A stretch of 22,489 nucleotides of DNA, taken from the IMG/VR virus record IMGVR_UViG_3300040808_001718, positions 1 through 22,489 of that record. The stretch is one strand, 5' to 3'. The notes beneath the pieces were generated by a model. That model saw only the letters and a program-made list of their open reading frames with translations. It did no database searches and had not been told where the DNA came from. The DNA comes from a virus. Of this stretch, positions 6,632 through 11,520 are shown piece by piece. The stretch's first letter is position 1. Each line of letters begins with the position of its first letter. The position numbers and the translations under genes were made by a program.

Positions 6632-6665
6632 CGCCCTAGAGTCTGACCAACTCTGGGGCGTTTTT
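6632..6665 (+). terminator. Strong rho-independent terminator in the divergent gap
   Basis: CGCCCTAGAGT, loop CTGACCA, ACTCTGGGGCG (11-base stem with one G-T pair), followed by TTTTT. It is oriented for plus-strand transcripts, yet lies upstream of the plus-strand genes and in the leader of the minus-strand primase operon. It would stop transcripts coming from the left and insulate the promoter at 6698. Confidence 0.75.
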
Positions 6666-6697
6666 CATTGTAGCGAAGCTGTCCACCCTCATCAGTG

Positions 6698-6706
6698 TGC
6701 TACTAT
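6698..6706 (+). promoter_or_regulatory. Extended -10 promoter for the ssDNA-binding/nuclease genes
   Basis: TGCTACTAT matches an extended -10 (TGnTAnnnT), about 44 bases before the start at 6750. There is no clear -35; instead the TGTCCACCC repeat (6680-6688) sits where a -35 or activator site would be. Similar TGnTACnnT elements occur at 9943, 10252 and 11331. Confidence 0.5.
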
Positions 6707-6749
6707 TGCCAAGCACCGGGCAGTTCTAGCCCACAGCTAAAGCCATTAA

Positions 6750-7328
6750 ATGGGTTTCCTAAAGAACAAAGAGGCCGTTGCAGGCAACGCAGGCGGCGGT
6801 TATCTAAACCCCAGCAAAATCCAGGCAGGCAGCCAGGTTCGTTTTGCGTTGCTGGCCGAAGAGCCACTGGAATTTTATGAGTGCTGGGGCGAAGCTACAG
6901 ACGGCAGTGTCAGGCCATTCAGGTTTCTTGACGACCCATCACCTGCTGATGTTGAGCAGGAGATGGGGCCAGGCTATTCACGCCGGATGAACCGTGAAGG
7001 CACTGGACCGGAAGCCGTCAAGTTTGCGATTGCTGTGCCCTGCTACAGCCACGACACAAAGACCATTCAGGTTCTGAGCATCACCCAGAAGTCAATCATC
7101 AAGGAATTTGACAGCCTTTCCCAAATGGAAGACTACGAAAACCTGATGGAATGGGACTTTGTTTTGAGCAAGGAAGGCTCAGGACTGAACACGGAGTACA
7201 CGCTACGGCCTGTACCTCGTAAGTCCAGCCAAGCGGTGCTGGATAAGGCGTGGGACGCAGCATTAAAGGCTGGTTTTGACATCACCAGGCTGATTGCTGG
7301 TGGTAATCCATTCAAGGAAGCTGCCTAG
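6750..7328 (+). CDS. Probable single-stranded DNA-binding protein
   Basis: A 192-residue protein whose layout resembles phage ssDNA-binding proteins of the gp32/OB-fold sort: GGYLNPSKIQAGSQVRFALL at the N-terminus, RRMNREGTGPEAVKFAIAVP, a strand with VLSITQKSIIKEF, then WDFVLSKEGSGLNTEYTLRP. The pair of IQVLSITQKSI and W-x-[FL]-x-[LI]-x-[RK]-x-G-x-GLxTxYT is what I associate with this class. It is the first gene divergent from the primase-helicase and is followed by a nuclease, which fits a replication/recombination role. No acidic C-terminal tail is seen (it ends NPFKEAA). Family assignment is by pattern only. Confidence 0.58.
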   Translation: MGFLKNKEAVAGNAGGGYLNPSKIQAGSQVRFALLAEEPLEFYECWGEATDGSVRPFRFLDDPSPADVEQEMGPGYSRRMNREGTGPEAVKFAIAVPCYSHDTKTIQVLSITQKSIIKEFDSLSQMEDYENLMEWDFVLSKEGSGLNTEYTLRPVPRKSSQAVLDKAWDAALKAGFDITRLIAGGNPFKEAA

Positions 7329-7340
7329 CACCTAATAAGG

Positions 7341-7369
7341 CCCCGTGTTCCTATGGCACGGGGTTTTTT
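7341..7369 (+). terminator. Rho-independent terminator after the ssDNA-binding protein gene
   Basis: CCCCGTG, 9-base loop, CACGGGG, then six T. It lies 12 bases after the stop at 7328 and is followed at once by ATTGGCTATAGT, a -10-like element. Confidence 0.85.
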
Positions 7370-7375
7370 ATTGGC

Positions 7376-7381
7376 TATAGT
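7376..7381 (+). promoter_or_regulatory. Possible -10 element directly after the terminator
   Basis: TATAGT lies 6 bases after the T-run, about 22 bases before the ATG at 7403. The same arrangement (GGGGTTTTTTATTG, then TATAGT or TAAAAT) occurs after the capsid and tail tube terminators. A -35 would fall inside the terminator stem; none is recognised. Confidence 0.4.
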
Positions 7382-7402
7382 AGATATGGGAAAGAGTATT
7401 TT

Positions 7403-7549
7403 ATGACCACTAGGGAGCAAGTACAAGCACAACGAGAACGGCAGAATAGGCTGGAACGTATGTATATGGACGATGGCCGAGACAACCCCCAGCACCCCTA
7501 CCACAGCTTGTACACGGGACTCAATCAAGCTGCCGGAGACACAAATTGA
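7403..7549 (+). CDS. Small hypothetical protein (48 aa)
   Basis: A 48-residue protein: MTTREQVQAQRERQNRLERMY, then DDGRDNPQHPYHSLYTGL. The N-terminal half is a charged helix; the second half (DGRDNPxHPxHxLYTGL) is a pattern I recall from short cyanophage proteins of unknown function. It is the first gene after the terminator/-10 cassette at 7341-7381. Its last 77 bases overlap the next reading frame. Confidence 0.6.
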   Translation: MTTREQVQAQRERQNRLERMYMDDGRDNPQHPYHSLYTGLNQAAGDTN

Positions 7550-7679
7550 CACCGAGCCTGACTCGATGGTACGTATCACGGTTGGCGATAAGGTTGGTTG
7601 GGTTAGTTCATATCACTTAATAGTCCCAAAGGAAAATCAGCTTATAAACGCATGGCTAGCCAAACACAGCAAAAGCTGA
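7473..7679 (+). CDS. Small hypothetical protein (68 aa or 37 aa)
   Basis: Not recognised. The C-terminal part (MVRITVGDKVGWVSSYHLIV, then NQLINAWLAKH) looks like a real small domain with the VGDxVGWVSSYH strand pattern. The N-terminal part is proline/threonine-rich and overlaps the previous gene in another frame, so the start is uncertain: ATG at 7473 gives 68 residues, ATG at 7566 gives 37 and avoids the overlap. The 3' end overlaps the nuclease start by 28 bases. Confidence 0.5.
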   Translation: MAETTPSTPTTACTRDSIKLPETQIDTEPDSMVRITVGDKVGWVSSYHLIVPKENQLINAWLAKHSKS

Positions 7680-8470
7680 ATAACCTAGGTAGAAATACCC
7701 TGGTACGTGATGATTCTGGCCCTTTCCGCGTGTATCGGGATGACGCTGGCAGCGTTTTTCACAGTGTTACGCACATTCTCAAAGAAACGGCACCCGAATG
7801 GCAACAACAAGCCCTGGAACGGTGGCTATCTAGACCGAGTGCTACAGAAGACCGCGACATGGCTGCAAAGCGTGGAACGCTTGCCCATGATCACGCGGAA
7901 CGTCTACTACGAGTCACCAGAAAACTCGCCATCCAAACCGCCACAAAACGAAAAAGCCTAAAACCCAACCAGCAGGGCCTGGAACGTTGTCCACCAGCCA
8001 TCACCAGCTGGGCGCTCGATAAGGCCATTCAAAGCGCACCTAGGGTTGCCTGGAGCGCATCAGGCTATGCACGCGGCCTACGAGGCTGGATCGAATCCAA
8101 TCTTGCGGCCATTCATGCGATTGAATTCAGCATCCGGCACCCGCTTGGATTTGCTGGAACGGCAGACGCCCTGCTTGAGGTAAAAGACCGGAAAGGACTG
8201 TATGTCGTGGACTGGAAAACTAGCGTCCGCGAAAGAAACGAGGATATGTTACAAAACTACATAGACCAATGCGGTGCGTACTCGCTTGGACTACGTGAAA
8301 TGACCGGCATTCAAGCAGCTGGAGCGTTAATTGTCGTGGCACGCCGTACCGGAGCACCACAAGTCCGCGAGCTATCCGCATTAGAGCTAATCGGCGCTGA
8401 AACGCGATTCAAAGAGCGCGTGGAACGCTATTTCTCGGGCCTAGCGGCCCTCGAAAAATCGCATTCATAA
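7652..8470 (+). CDS. PD-(D/E)XK nuclease, RecB/Cas4-like exonuclease
   Basis: A 272-residue nuclease of the RecB/Cas4-like phage exonuclease type, likely acting in recombination or processing of replicating DNA. Core motifs in order: RGTLAHDHAE (residues 74-83, H79 as the metal-site histidine), GFAGTADALLEV (D172), YVVDWKTS (D187-x-K189) and QCGAYSLGL (Q206, Y210). There is no CRISPR array and no cysteine cluster, so the Cas4 FeS domain is absent and a lambda-exo-like role is more likely. It follows the probable ssDNA-binding protein, a common pairing. The gene is dense in the TGGARCG heptamer (seven copies). Confidence 0.82.
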   Translation: MASQTQQKLNNLGRNTLVRDDSGPFRVYRDDAGSVFHSVTHILKETAPEWQQQALERWLSRPSATEDRDMAAKRGTLAHDHAERLLRVTRKLAIQTATKRKSLKPNQQGLERCPPAITSWALDKAIQSAPRVAWSASGYARGLRGWIESNLAAIHAIEFSIRHPLGFAGTADALLEVKDRKGLYVVDWKTSVRERNEDMLQNYIDQCGAYSLGLREMTGIQAAGALIVVARRTGAPQVRELSALELIGAETRFKERVERYFSGLAALEKSHS

Positions 8471-8496
8471 CAGGCTACGCCTGCAAAAGCCATGCG

Positions 8497-8736
8497 TTAT
8501 AGGTCTTCAGGGTAAAGAATCCCGTGATCCAGCCAATCCCATTCAGGGATTAGTTCCTGCGTTTCGGGGCATGGAGCGAACCAGCCATCTTCGTCTAGCT
8601 CCCAACCGCCCTTGGTACGTATGGCGTAGACGCGGTCCCATTCTGCCGTAGCGGCATTTATTGCGTCTAAGTGGTCGTACCATGTTGGACATTTTTCCAA
8701 CATAAGTAGGTTTTCTTGGGCTTGGTAAAGAGTCAT
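8497..8736 (-). CDS. Small GW-motif protein (79 aa)
   Basis: A 79-residue protein with a helical N-terminus (YQAQENLLMLEKC, HLDAINAATAEWDRVYAI) and one copy of the motif GWELDEDGWFAP (about residues 43-54), followed by an acidic/Trp stretch ending YPEDL. This is the same motif found twice in the protein at 394-816, also minus-strand, more than 7 kb away. Function unknown. It converges with the nuclease gene; 26 bases separate the two stops. No good Shine-Dalgarno is visible. Confidence 0.68.
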   Translation of the reverse strand: MTLYQAQENLLMLEKCPTWYDHLDAINAATAEWDRVYAIRTKGGWELDEDGWFAPCPETQELIPEWDWLDHGILYPEDL

Positions 8737-8893
8737 GGTACGTAAGTAGGGGCGATGTGTGGGCCTAGTAGAAACCTAGAACACATTCAAGGATTTTGCA
8801 AGCGAGCTGCGCCATTCATAGCGCCACAAGTCCTAATTTGGCTGTAATTAGGAATAGATGGATGTTAAAAATTCGCCTTTACCTAGGTCACCG

Positions 8894-8966
8894 CATTCAA
8901 GCAGCCATGGCCGGATTTGCCATTCAAGCGGCCACGGCCTAATTTGCCATTCAAGCAGCTGGAACG
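8894..8966. repeat. 27-base tandem repeats beginning CATTCAAGC
   Basis: Copies start at 8894, 8921 and 8948 (the last partial), each CATTCAAGC[AG]GC followed by a GGCC-type and an ATTTGC segment. The third copy, CATTCAAGCAGCTGGAACG, matches a site within the nuclease gene (from about 8309) at 18 of 19 bases. Confidence 0.75.
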
Positions 8967-8984
8967 TGGTTCACGCCAGGGCGG

Positions 8985-9064
8985 TGCCGTAGTGCCGTAG
9001 TGCCGTAGTGCCGTAGTGCCGTAGTGCCGTAGTGCCGTAGTGCCGTAGTGCCGTAGTGCCGTGG
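8985..9064. repeat. Tandem 8-base repeat TGCCGTAG, ten copies
   Basis: Nine perfect copies of TGCCGTAG followed by one variant (TGCCGTGG). The period is not a multiple of three, so it is unlikely to be in a gene; slippage or a multi-site binding array are the options. Confidence 0.95.
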
Positions 9065-9100
9065 TTTATTGCTATTGAGAAGCATTTGCAATAAGCCATG

Positions 9101-9134
9101 CGAAAGTAAAGCCAGCCCATAGGTTAGGGCTGGC
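9101..9134 (-). terminator. Rho-independent terminator of the minus-strand HTH gene
   Basis: Read on the minus strand: GCCAGCCC, 8-base loop, GGGCTGGC, then TTTACTTTC. It is a perfect 8-base stem starting 6 bases beyond the stop of the gene at 9141-9506. Confidence 0.75.
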
Positions 9135-9140
9135 ACGATT

Positions 9141-9506
9141 TCAAGCGTGCGGCGATTGCAGCGGTGAAAGCTTCTCTTGCTTTAGGCCGCGCCAACCGCG
9201 GGCCTTGTCCATGGATTGTACGAGTTTGGCCATGGCTGGAACGTCCCCACTAGCGGCTGCAATATTGAAATGATGCTGCAACGTGGCGAGAATTGAGAGT
9301 GGTTCTAGGTCTTGTTCTGATTCTGCCGGGCCATCATCGCTTGAATCTATGGTCTGCTGGGCTTGCCGGATAGCGTCATAAGAGACGGATCGGCTGATCC
9401 CGAACCGGACTGATGCCATGGTTGCCGCGCTGGAATGTGCGATCCCAGACTCAAGCCAACCGCGAATAACGGATTGGCGCTGCTCGATTTCTGCTTTGGT
9501 TGCCAT
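9141..9506 (-). CDS. HTH protein, possible small terminase-like or regulator
   Basis: A 121-residue protein. The N-terminal part has a helix-turn-helix pattern (EIEQRQSVIRGWLESGI, FGISRSVSYDAIRQAQ). The C-terminal part (HHFNIAAASGDVPAMAKLVQ, KARGWRG) resembles the helical segment of phage small terminase subunits. It is transcribed away from the packaging genes, so a regulator is equally possible. The ATG at 9506 is chosen over an upstream start at 9644 because the extra 46 residues are Arg/Cys-rich and poorly protein-like; they cover the divergent promoter region. It has its own terminator. Confidence 0.6.
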   Translation of the reverse strand: MATKAEIEQRQSVIRGWLESGIAHSSAATMASVRFGISRSVSYDAIRQAQQTIDSSDDGPAESEQDLEPLSILATLQHHFNIAAASGDVPAMAKLVQSMDKARGWRGLKQEKLSPLQSPHA

Positions 9507-9536
9507 AGTGCGGCGAGACTGTACGAAAGCACAATA

Positions 9537-9563
9537 GCAGGAAATGCAGGAAATACAGGACAA
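9537..9563. repeat. Three 9-base direct repeats in the divergent promoter region
   Basis: GCAGGAAAT, GCAGGAAAT, ACAGGACAA in tandem, between the divergent starts at 9506 and 9653. Its position suggests operator sites for a regulator, possibly the HTH protein next to it. Confidence 0.5.
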
Positions 9564-9596
9564 TCGGCGAGTGTTGGTGCGTTTCGGGCTTGTGGC

Positions 9597-9626
9597 TTGA
9601 CGGTTCCTTCTATTGTGATCTAGTAT
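9597..9626 (+). promoter_or_regulatory. Sigma-70-like promoter for the 9653 gene
   Basis: TTGACG, 18-base spacer, TAGTAT, the best conventional promoter in the window. It lies 27 bases before the ATG at 9653. Confidence 0.6.
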
Positions 9627-9652
9627 TAGCGGGAACCACACCAAGGTCTTTT

Positions 9653-9940
9653 ATGGAACACTTCCAACCTGCATTAGTGCTTTTAGACACCCATGGCGTC
9701 TACATACCCCAGTTGTGGTGCTCTGATCTTGATCAAGAACAAGCTCAGGCTATTGGCGCCAATTGGAGCGACGTTGAAGCCTGCAAACATGGGCCAGATC
9801 ATGAGTGGTATTGGGAAGCTTGGCAAGCGATCCTTGATGACGTATCGATGACTGACGCAAACGGTACAACTTGGACTCTTTACCAAAATGGCGATCTTTG
9901 GGAAGTACCCGAAGGATTTGACTTTGATGCGGAAAATTAA
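9653..9940 (+). CDS. Small acidic hypothetical protein (95 aa)
   Basis: Not recognised. A 95-residue acidic protein (MEHFQPALVLLDTHGVYIP ... DHEWYWEAWQAILDDV ... WTLYQNGDLWEVPEGFDFD). The C-terminal TWTLYQNGDLWEVP segment is a beta-hairpin-like pattern I recall in phage small proteins of unknown role. The ATG at 9653 is preferred to an upstream in-frame start because the -10 element at 9621 lies just ahead of it. Confidence 0.65.
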   Translation: MEHFQPALVLLDTHGVYIPQLWCSDLDQEQAQAIGANWSDVEACKHGPDHEWYWEAWQAILDDVSMTDANGTTWTLYQNGDLWEVPEGFDFDAEN

Positions 9941-9942
9941 AC

Positions 9943-9988
9943 TGCTACTCTATTAACTCACCAAACCAACTTAAAACCACTTACCGCC
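9943..9988 (+). promoter_or_regulatory. Promoter-leader copy 1 (duplicated cassette)
   Basis: TGCTACTCT (extended -10) preceded by TTGATG 16 bases before the TACTCT hexamer, then a leader with ACCAAACCAACTTAAAACC and CGCC immediately before ATGACAACA. Nearly the same sequence lies at 10252-10296. Neither copy has a Shine-Dalgarno. Confidence 0.6.
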
Positions 9989-10249
9989 ATGACAACACAA
10001 TCCAGCTCGCTACGTTTCGCAGACCATCTCGCCAAAGCACCTTACGCGTTCCCCGGCGGCTATCCTATGTATGCAGTGACTAACGATGGAGCGTGTCTCT
10101 GCTCTGGTTGCTGCAAAATCGAGCGCGAACTGATCGCCACCACAACGGGGCATGACGGCTGGACTGTTATCGGTCTTGACGTAAACTACGAAGATGATTC
10201 TCTGTTTTGCGACAATTGCTCAAAGCAGATTGAAGCGGCTTATGTCTGA
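9989..10249 (+). CDS. Small zinc-finger-like protein (86 aa)
   Basis: An 86-residue protein with two cysteine pairs, C38-x2-C41 and C74-x2-C77, in the contexts GACLCSGCC and LFCDNCSKQIEAAY. The arrangement (GGYPMYAVTNDG, Cys pair, NYEDDSLFCDNCSKQIE) is one I recall from small proteins in viral metagenomes, function unknown. A four-Cys zinc-binding site is inferred. It is expressed from its own promoter-leader, duplicated in front of the next gene. Confidence 0.7.
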   Translation: MTTQSSSLRFADHLAKAPYAFPGGYPMYAVTNDGACLCSGCCKIERELIATTTGHDGWTVIGLDVNYEDDSLFCDNCSKQIEAAYV

Positions 10250-10251
10250 CG

Positions 10252-10296
10252 TGCTACTCTACTGAAGACCAAACTAACTTAAAACCACTCAGCGCC
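10252..10296 (+). promoter_or_regulatory. Promoter-leader copy 2 (duplicated cassette)
   Basis: TGCTACTCT, then ACCAAACTAACTTAAAACC and AGCGCC before ATGACAACA. It aligns to 9943-9988 with a one-base gap and only a handful of differences, continuing into the first codons of both genes. Confidence 0.6.
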
Positions 10297-10740
10297 ATGA
10301 CAACACTAACTCAACTGCTTAAGATTTCCGGTTCCCGTTGGGTAGAGACGGACTGGACTGCGCCGAAGAATCGGTGCATTGAAGACATTATTGAGCGCTT
10401 CGATGACTGCCCCGAAGCACTTATTGACTTTGAACGTTCGGACTGGGTGAACCTGGCAGAGTGTTACACTTTCGATTTGCTGCAACGTTGGAACCAGCAA
10501 GAAAGCGACATTAAGGCGTTGTGGGATGGATACGTTGACGCCATTGGCGCCACGTCAACGATGCAAGCCTTAGAAGGAGTGTCCGATTCTTTTGAAGACG
10601 GGGACGATATGAACGCTGCGATAGTCAATCTTGCTATGTCGTGGGCTTGCCTGGACTTATTGCAAGACTTGGCACGTTATGCATACGACCACATTGATCT
10701 AGGTGGTCAGTTGTGGGATACGTTCCGATCACGGGCTTAA
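10297..10740 (+). CDS. Acidic hypothetical protein (147 aa)
   Basis: Not recognised. A 147-residue, strongly acidic, mostly helical protein (IEDIIERFDDCPEALIDFE, LLQRWNQQESDIKALWDGYV, NLAMSWACLDLLQDLARYAY). Acidic helical early proteins of phages are sometimes DNA mimics that block host enzymes, but no known antirestriction motif is visible, so this is only a possibility. It shares its promoter-leader and first residues (MTT) with the preceding gene. Confidence 0.65.
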   Translation: MTTLTQLLKISGSRWVETDWTAPKNRCIEDIIERFDDCPEALIDFERSDWVNLAECYTFDLLQRWNQQESDIKALWDGYVDAIGATSTMQALEGVSDSFEDGDDMNAAIVNLAMSWACLDLLQDLARYAYDHIDLGGQLWDTFRSRA

Positions 10741-10838
10741 TGTTTCTTTAATAATCTAGACGTTGGCAACTGCTGTTGATGTAGTAGGGTAGAGACCGAA
10801 CGGAGAGCACCACCTAAGCCCTTTCGGTTCTGTTTCTA

Positions 10839-11042
10839 ATGATCACTACCACTACAGCTGCAATCGTCGCGTTGATCCTTCTACCGCTGATCGTGATCGT
10901 ATGGGCTACTGAATCCAAGACCCAACGTCAAACCAGGCAGGCTAAGCGCCTAAGCCGCCACTACGGCCTAAGCCAGCGTGAAATCGCTCAGCGACTAGGC
11001 GTTAGCCAGTCCACTGTTTCACGTCGCTTAGCGAGCGCTTAG
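10839..11042 (+). CDS. Membrane-anchored mini helix-turn-helix protein (67 aa)
   Basis: A 67-residue protein in two parts. Residues about 7-23 (AAIVALILLPLIVIVWA) form one hydrophobic helix long enough to span the membrane. After a basic linker (SKTQRQTRQAKRLSRHYG) comes a textbook helix-turn-helix, LSQREIAQRLGVSQSTVSRRL (about 44-64). I recall short cyanophage proteins of this type. A membrane-tethered DNA-binding peptide is inferred; the topology would place the HTH in the cytoplasm by the positive-inside rule. Upstream, TTGGCA and TAGGGT (16-base spacing, around 10763-10790) might be its promoter, with low confidence. Confidence 0.7.
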   Translation: MITTTTAAIVALILLPLIVIVWATESKTQRQTRQAKRLSRHYGLSQREIAQRLGVSQSTVSRRLASA

Positions 11043-11090
11043 TGAGATAAAGCTCAGCTATCACAAACATTTACATCAGCAATCCTTATC

Positions 11091-11306
11091 ATGACCAACT
11101 TCATCCCTCAAAAATTCTTATACGTTGCCGTCTTCGCTATCAGCGGAGTATCAGCAGCCTGCATTAGCGCTGGTCTGGCCTCGCTACTAGCAGCTAACCC
11201 CAAGGGCCCTGACTCGGCTGGGCAGGCCGTAGCGCTGGTTGCCTGTGCTGGTTTGGCCGGAACCTCCCTGACCCTGGCAGCCGGCGCTGCTACTGACGAA
11301 GACTGA
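11091..11306 (+). CDS. Small two-helix membrane protein (71 aa)
   Basis: A 71-residue protein with two hydrophobic Ala/Gly-rich segments (FLYVAVFAISGVSAACISAG and QAVALVACAGLAGTSLTLAA) joined by a short polar loop (NPKGPDS) and an acidic tail (ATDED). Two small transmembrane helices near the late-gene boundary could suit a holin-like or signalling role, but no lysin is next to it, so I do not assign holin. Its stop codon lies inside a 16-base palindrome. Confidence 0.6.
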   Translation: MTNFIPQKFLYVAVFAISGVSAACISAGLASLLAANPKGPDSAGQAVALVACAGLAGTSLTLAAGAATDED

Positions 11307-11320
11307 TACGAATTCGTATC
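11305..11320. promoter_or_regulatory. Perfect 16-base palindrome GATACGAATTCGTATC
   Basis: A perfect palindrome that begins with the last two bases of the stop codon at 11304-11306 and lies 11 bases before an extended -10 element. A dimeric regulator site is the simplest reading. Confidence 0.6.
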
Positions 11321-11330
11321 GGTCACAAAA

Positions 11331-11339
11331 TGTTACAAT
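11331..11339 (+). promoter_or_regulatory. Extended -10 promoter ahead of the late operon
   Basis: TGTTACAAT fits TGnTAnAAT. It is about 180 bases before the terminase gene; a second weaker match TGTTACTGT is at 11427-11435. No clear -35 is visible. The long leader also contains a GACCCG/CGGGTT stem. Confidence 0.5.
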
Positions 11340-11469
11340 CGACCCGTTCTCAATAAGGGGGGCGGGTTCGCAACAACGGCGGCATGGCGTAGGACATAGG
11401 GAACCTGCTGGTACGTGGGAAACATCTGTTACTGTAATACTAAGGGGGTATCCACCAAAAGTCAACTAT

Positions 11470-11482
11470 CCTGTAGTACAGG
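11470..11482. promoter_or_regulatory. Palindrome CCTGTAGTACAGG upstream of the large terminase
   Basis: Two 6-base arms (CCTGTA, TACAGG) around one G, 38 bases before the terminase ATG. It may be an operator or part of a packaging recognition site. Confidence 0.5.
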
Positions 11483-11520
11483 CCCCAAAAAAATACGCAC
11501 CAAATACTTTCTACTGTGAT

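Larger units (their letters stand above)
8737..9140. other. Gene-poor, repeat-rich gap
   Basis: No convincing gene. It contains an inverted repeat CCTAATT/AATTAGG (8832-8852), two and a half 27-base repeats (8894-8966), ten copies of an 8-base unit (8985-9064), a second inverted repeat TTATTGC/GCAATAA (9066-9094) and the terminator of the minus-strand HTH gene. A 44-codon plus-strand frame (8858-8992) runs through the 27-base repeats and would encode HSS/HG-rich repeats, but nothing else supports it. The density of repeats between two transcription units makes this a candidate origin or control region. Confidence 0.6.

Noticed and set aside
8985-9064. Tandem array as a CRISPR
   Set aside because: Eight-base units without spacers; it is a simple tandem repeat, and the Cas4-like nuclease nearby is a common phage exonuclease.
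8951-9136. 61-codon minus-strand frame through the 8-base repeats
   Set aside because: The HYGTTALR repeats are a by-product of three 8-base units; the frame also covers the terminator of the adjacent gene.
9507-9644. 46-residue N-terminal extension of the HTH protein
   Set aside because: Arg/Cys/Ser-rich, overlaps the direct repeats and the divergent promoter; the ATG at 9506 gives a clean family-like start.
11091-11306. Holin assignment for the two-helix membrane protein
   Set aside because: Two helices are compatible, but no lysin or spanin lies nearby, so the function cannot be supported.
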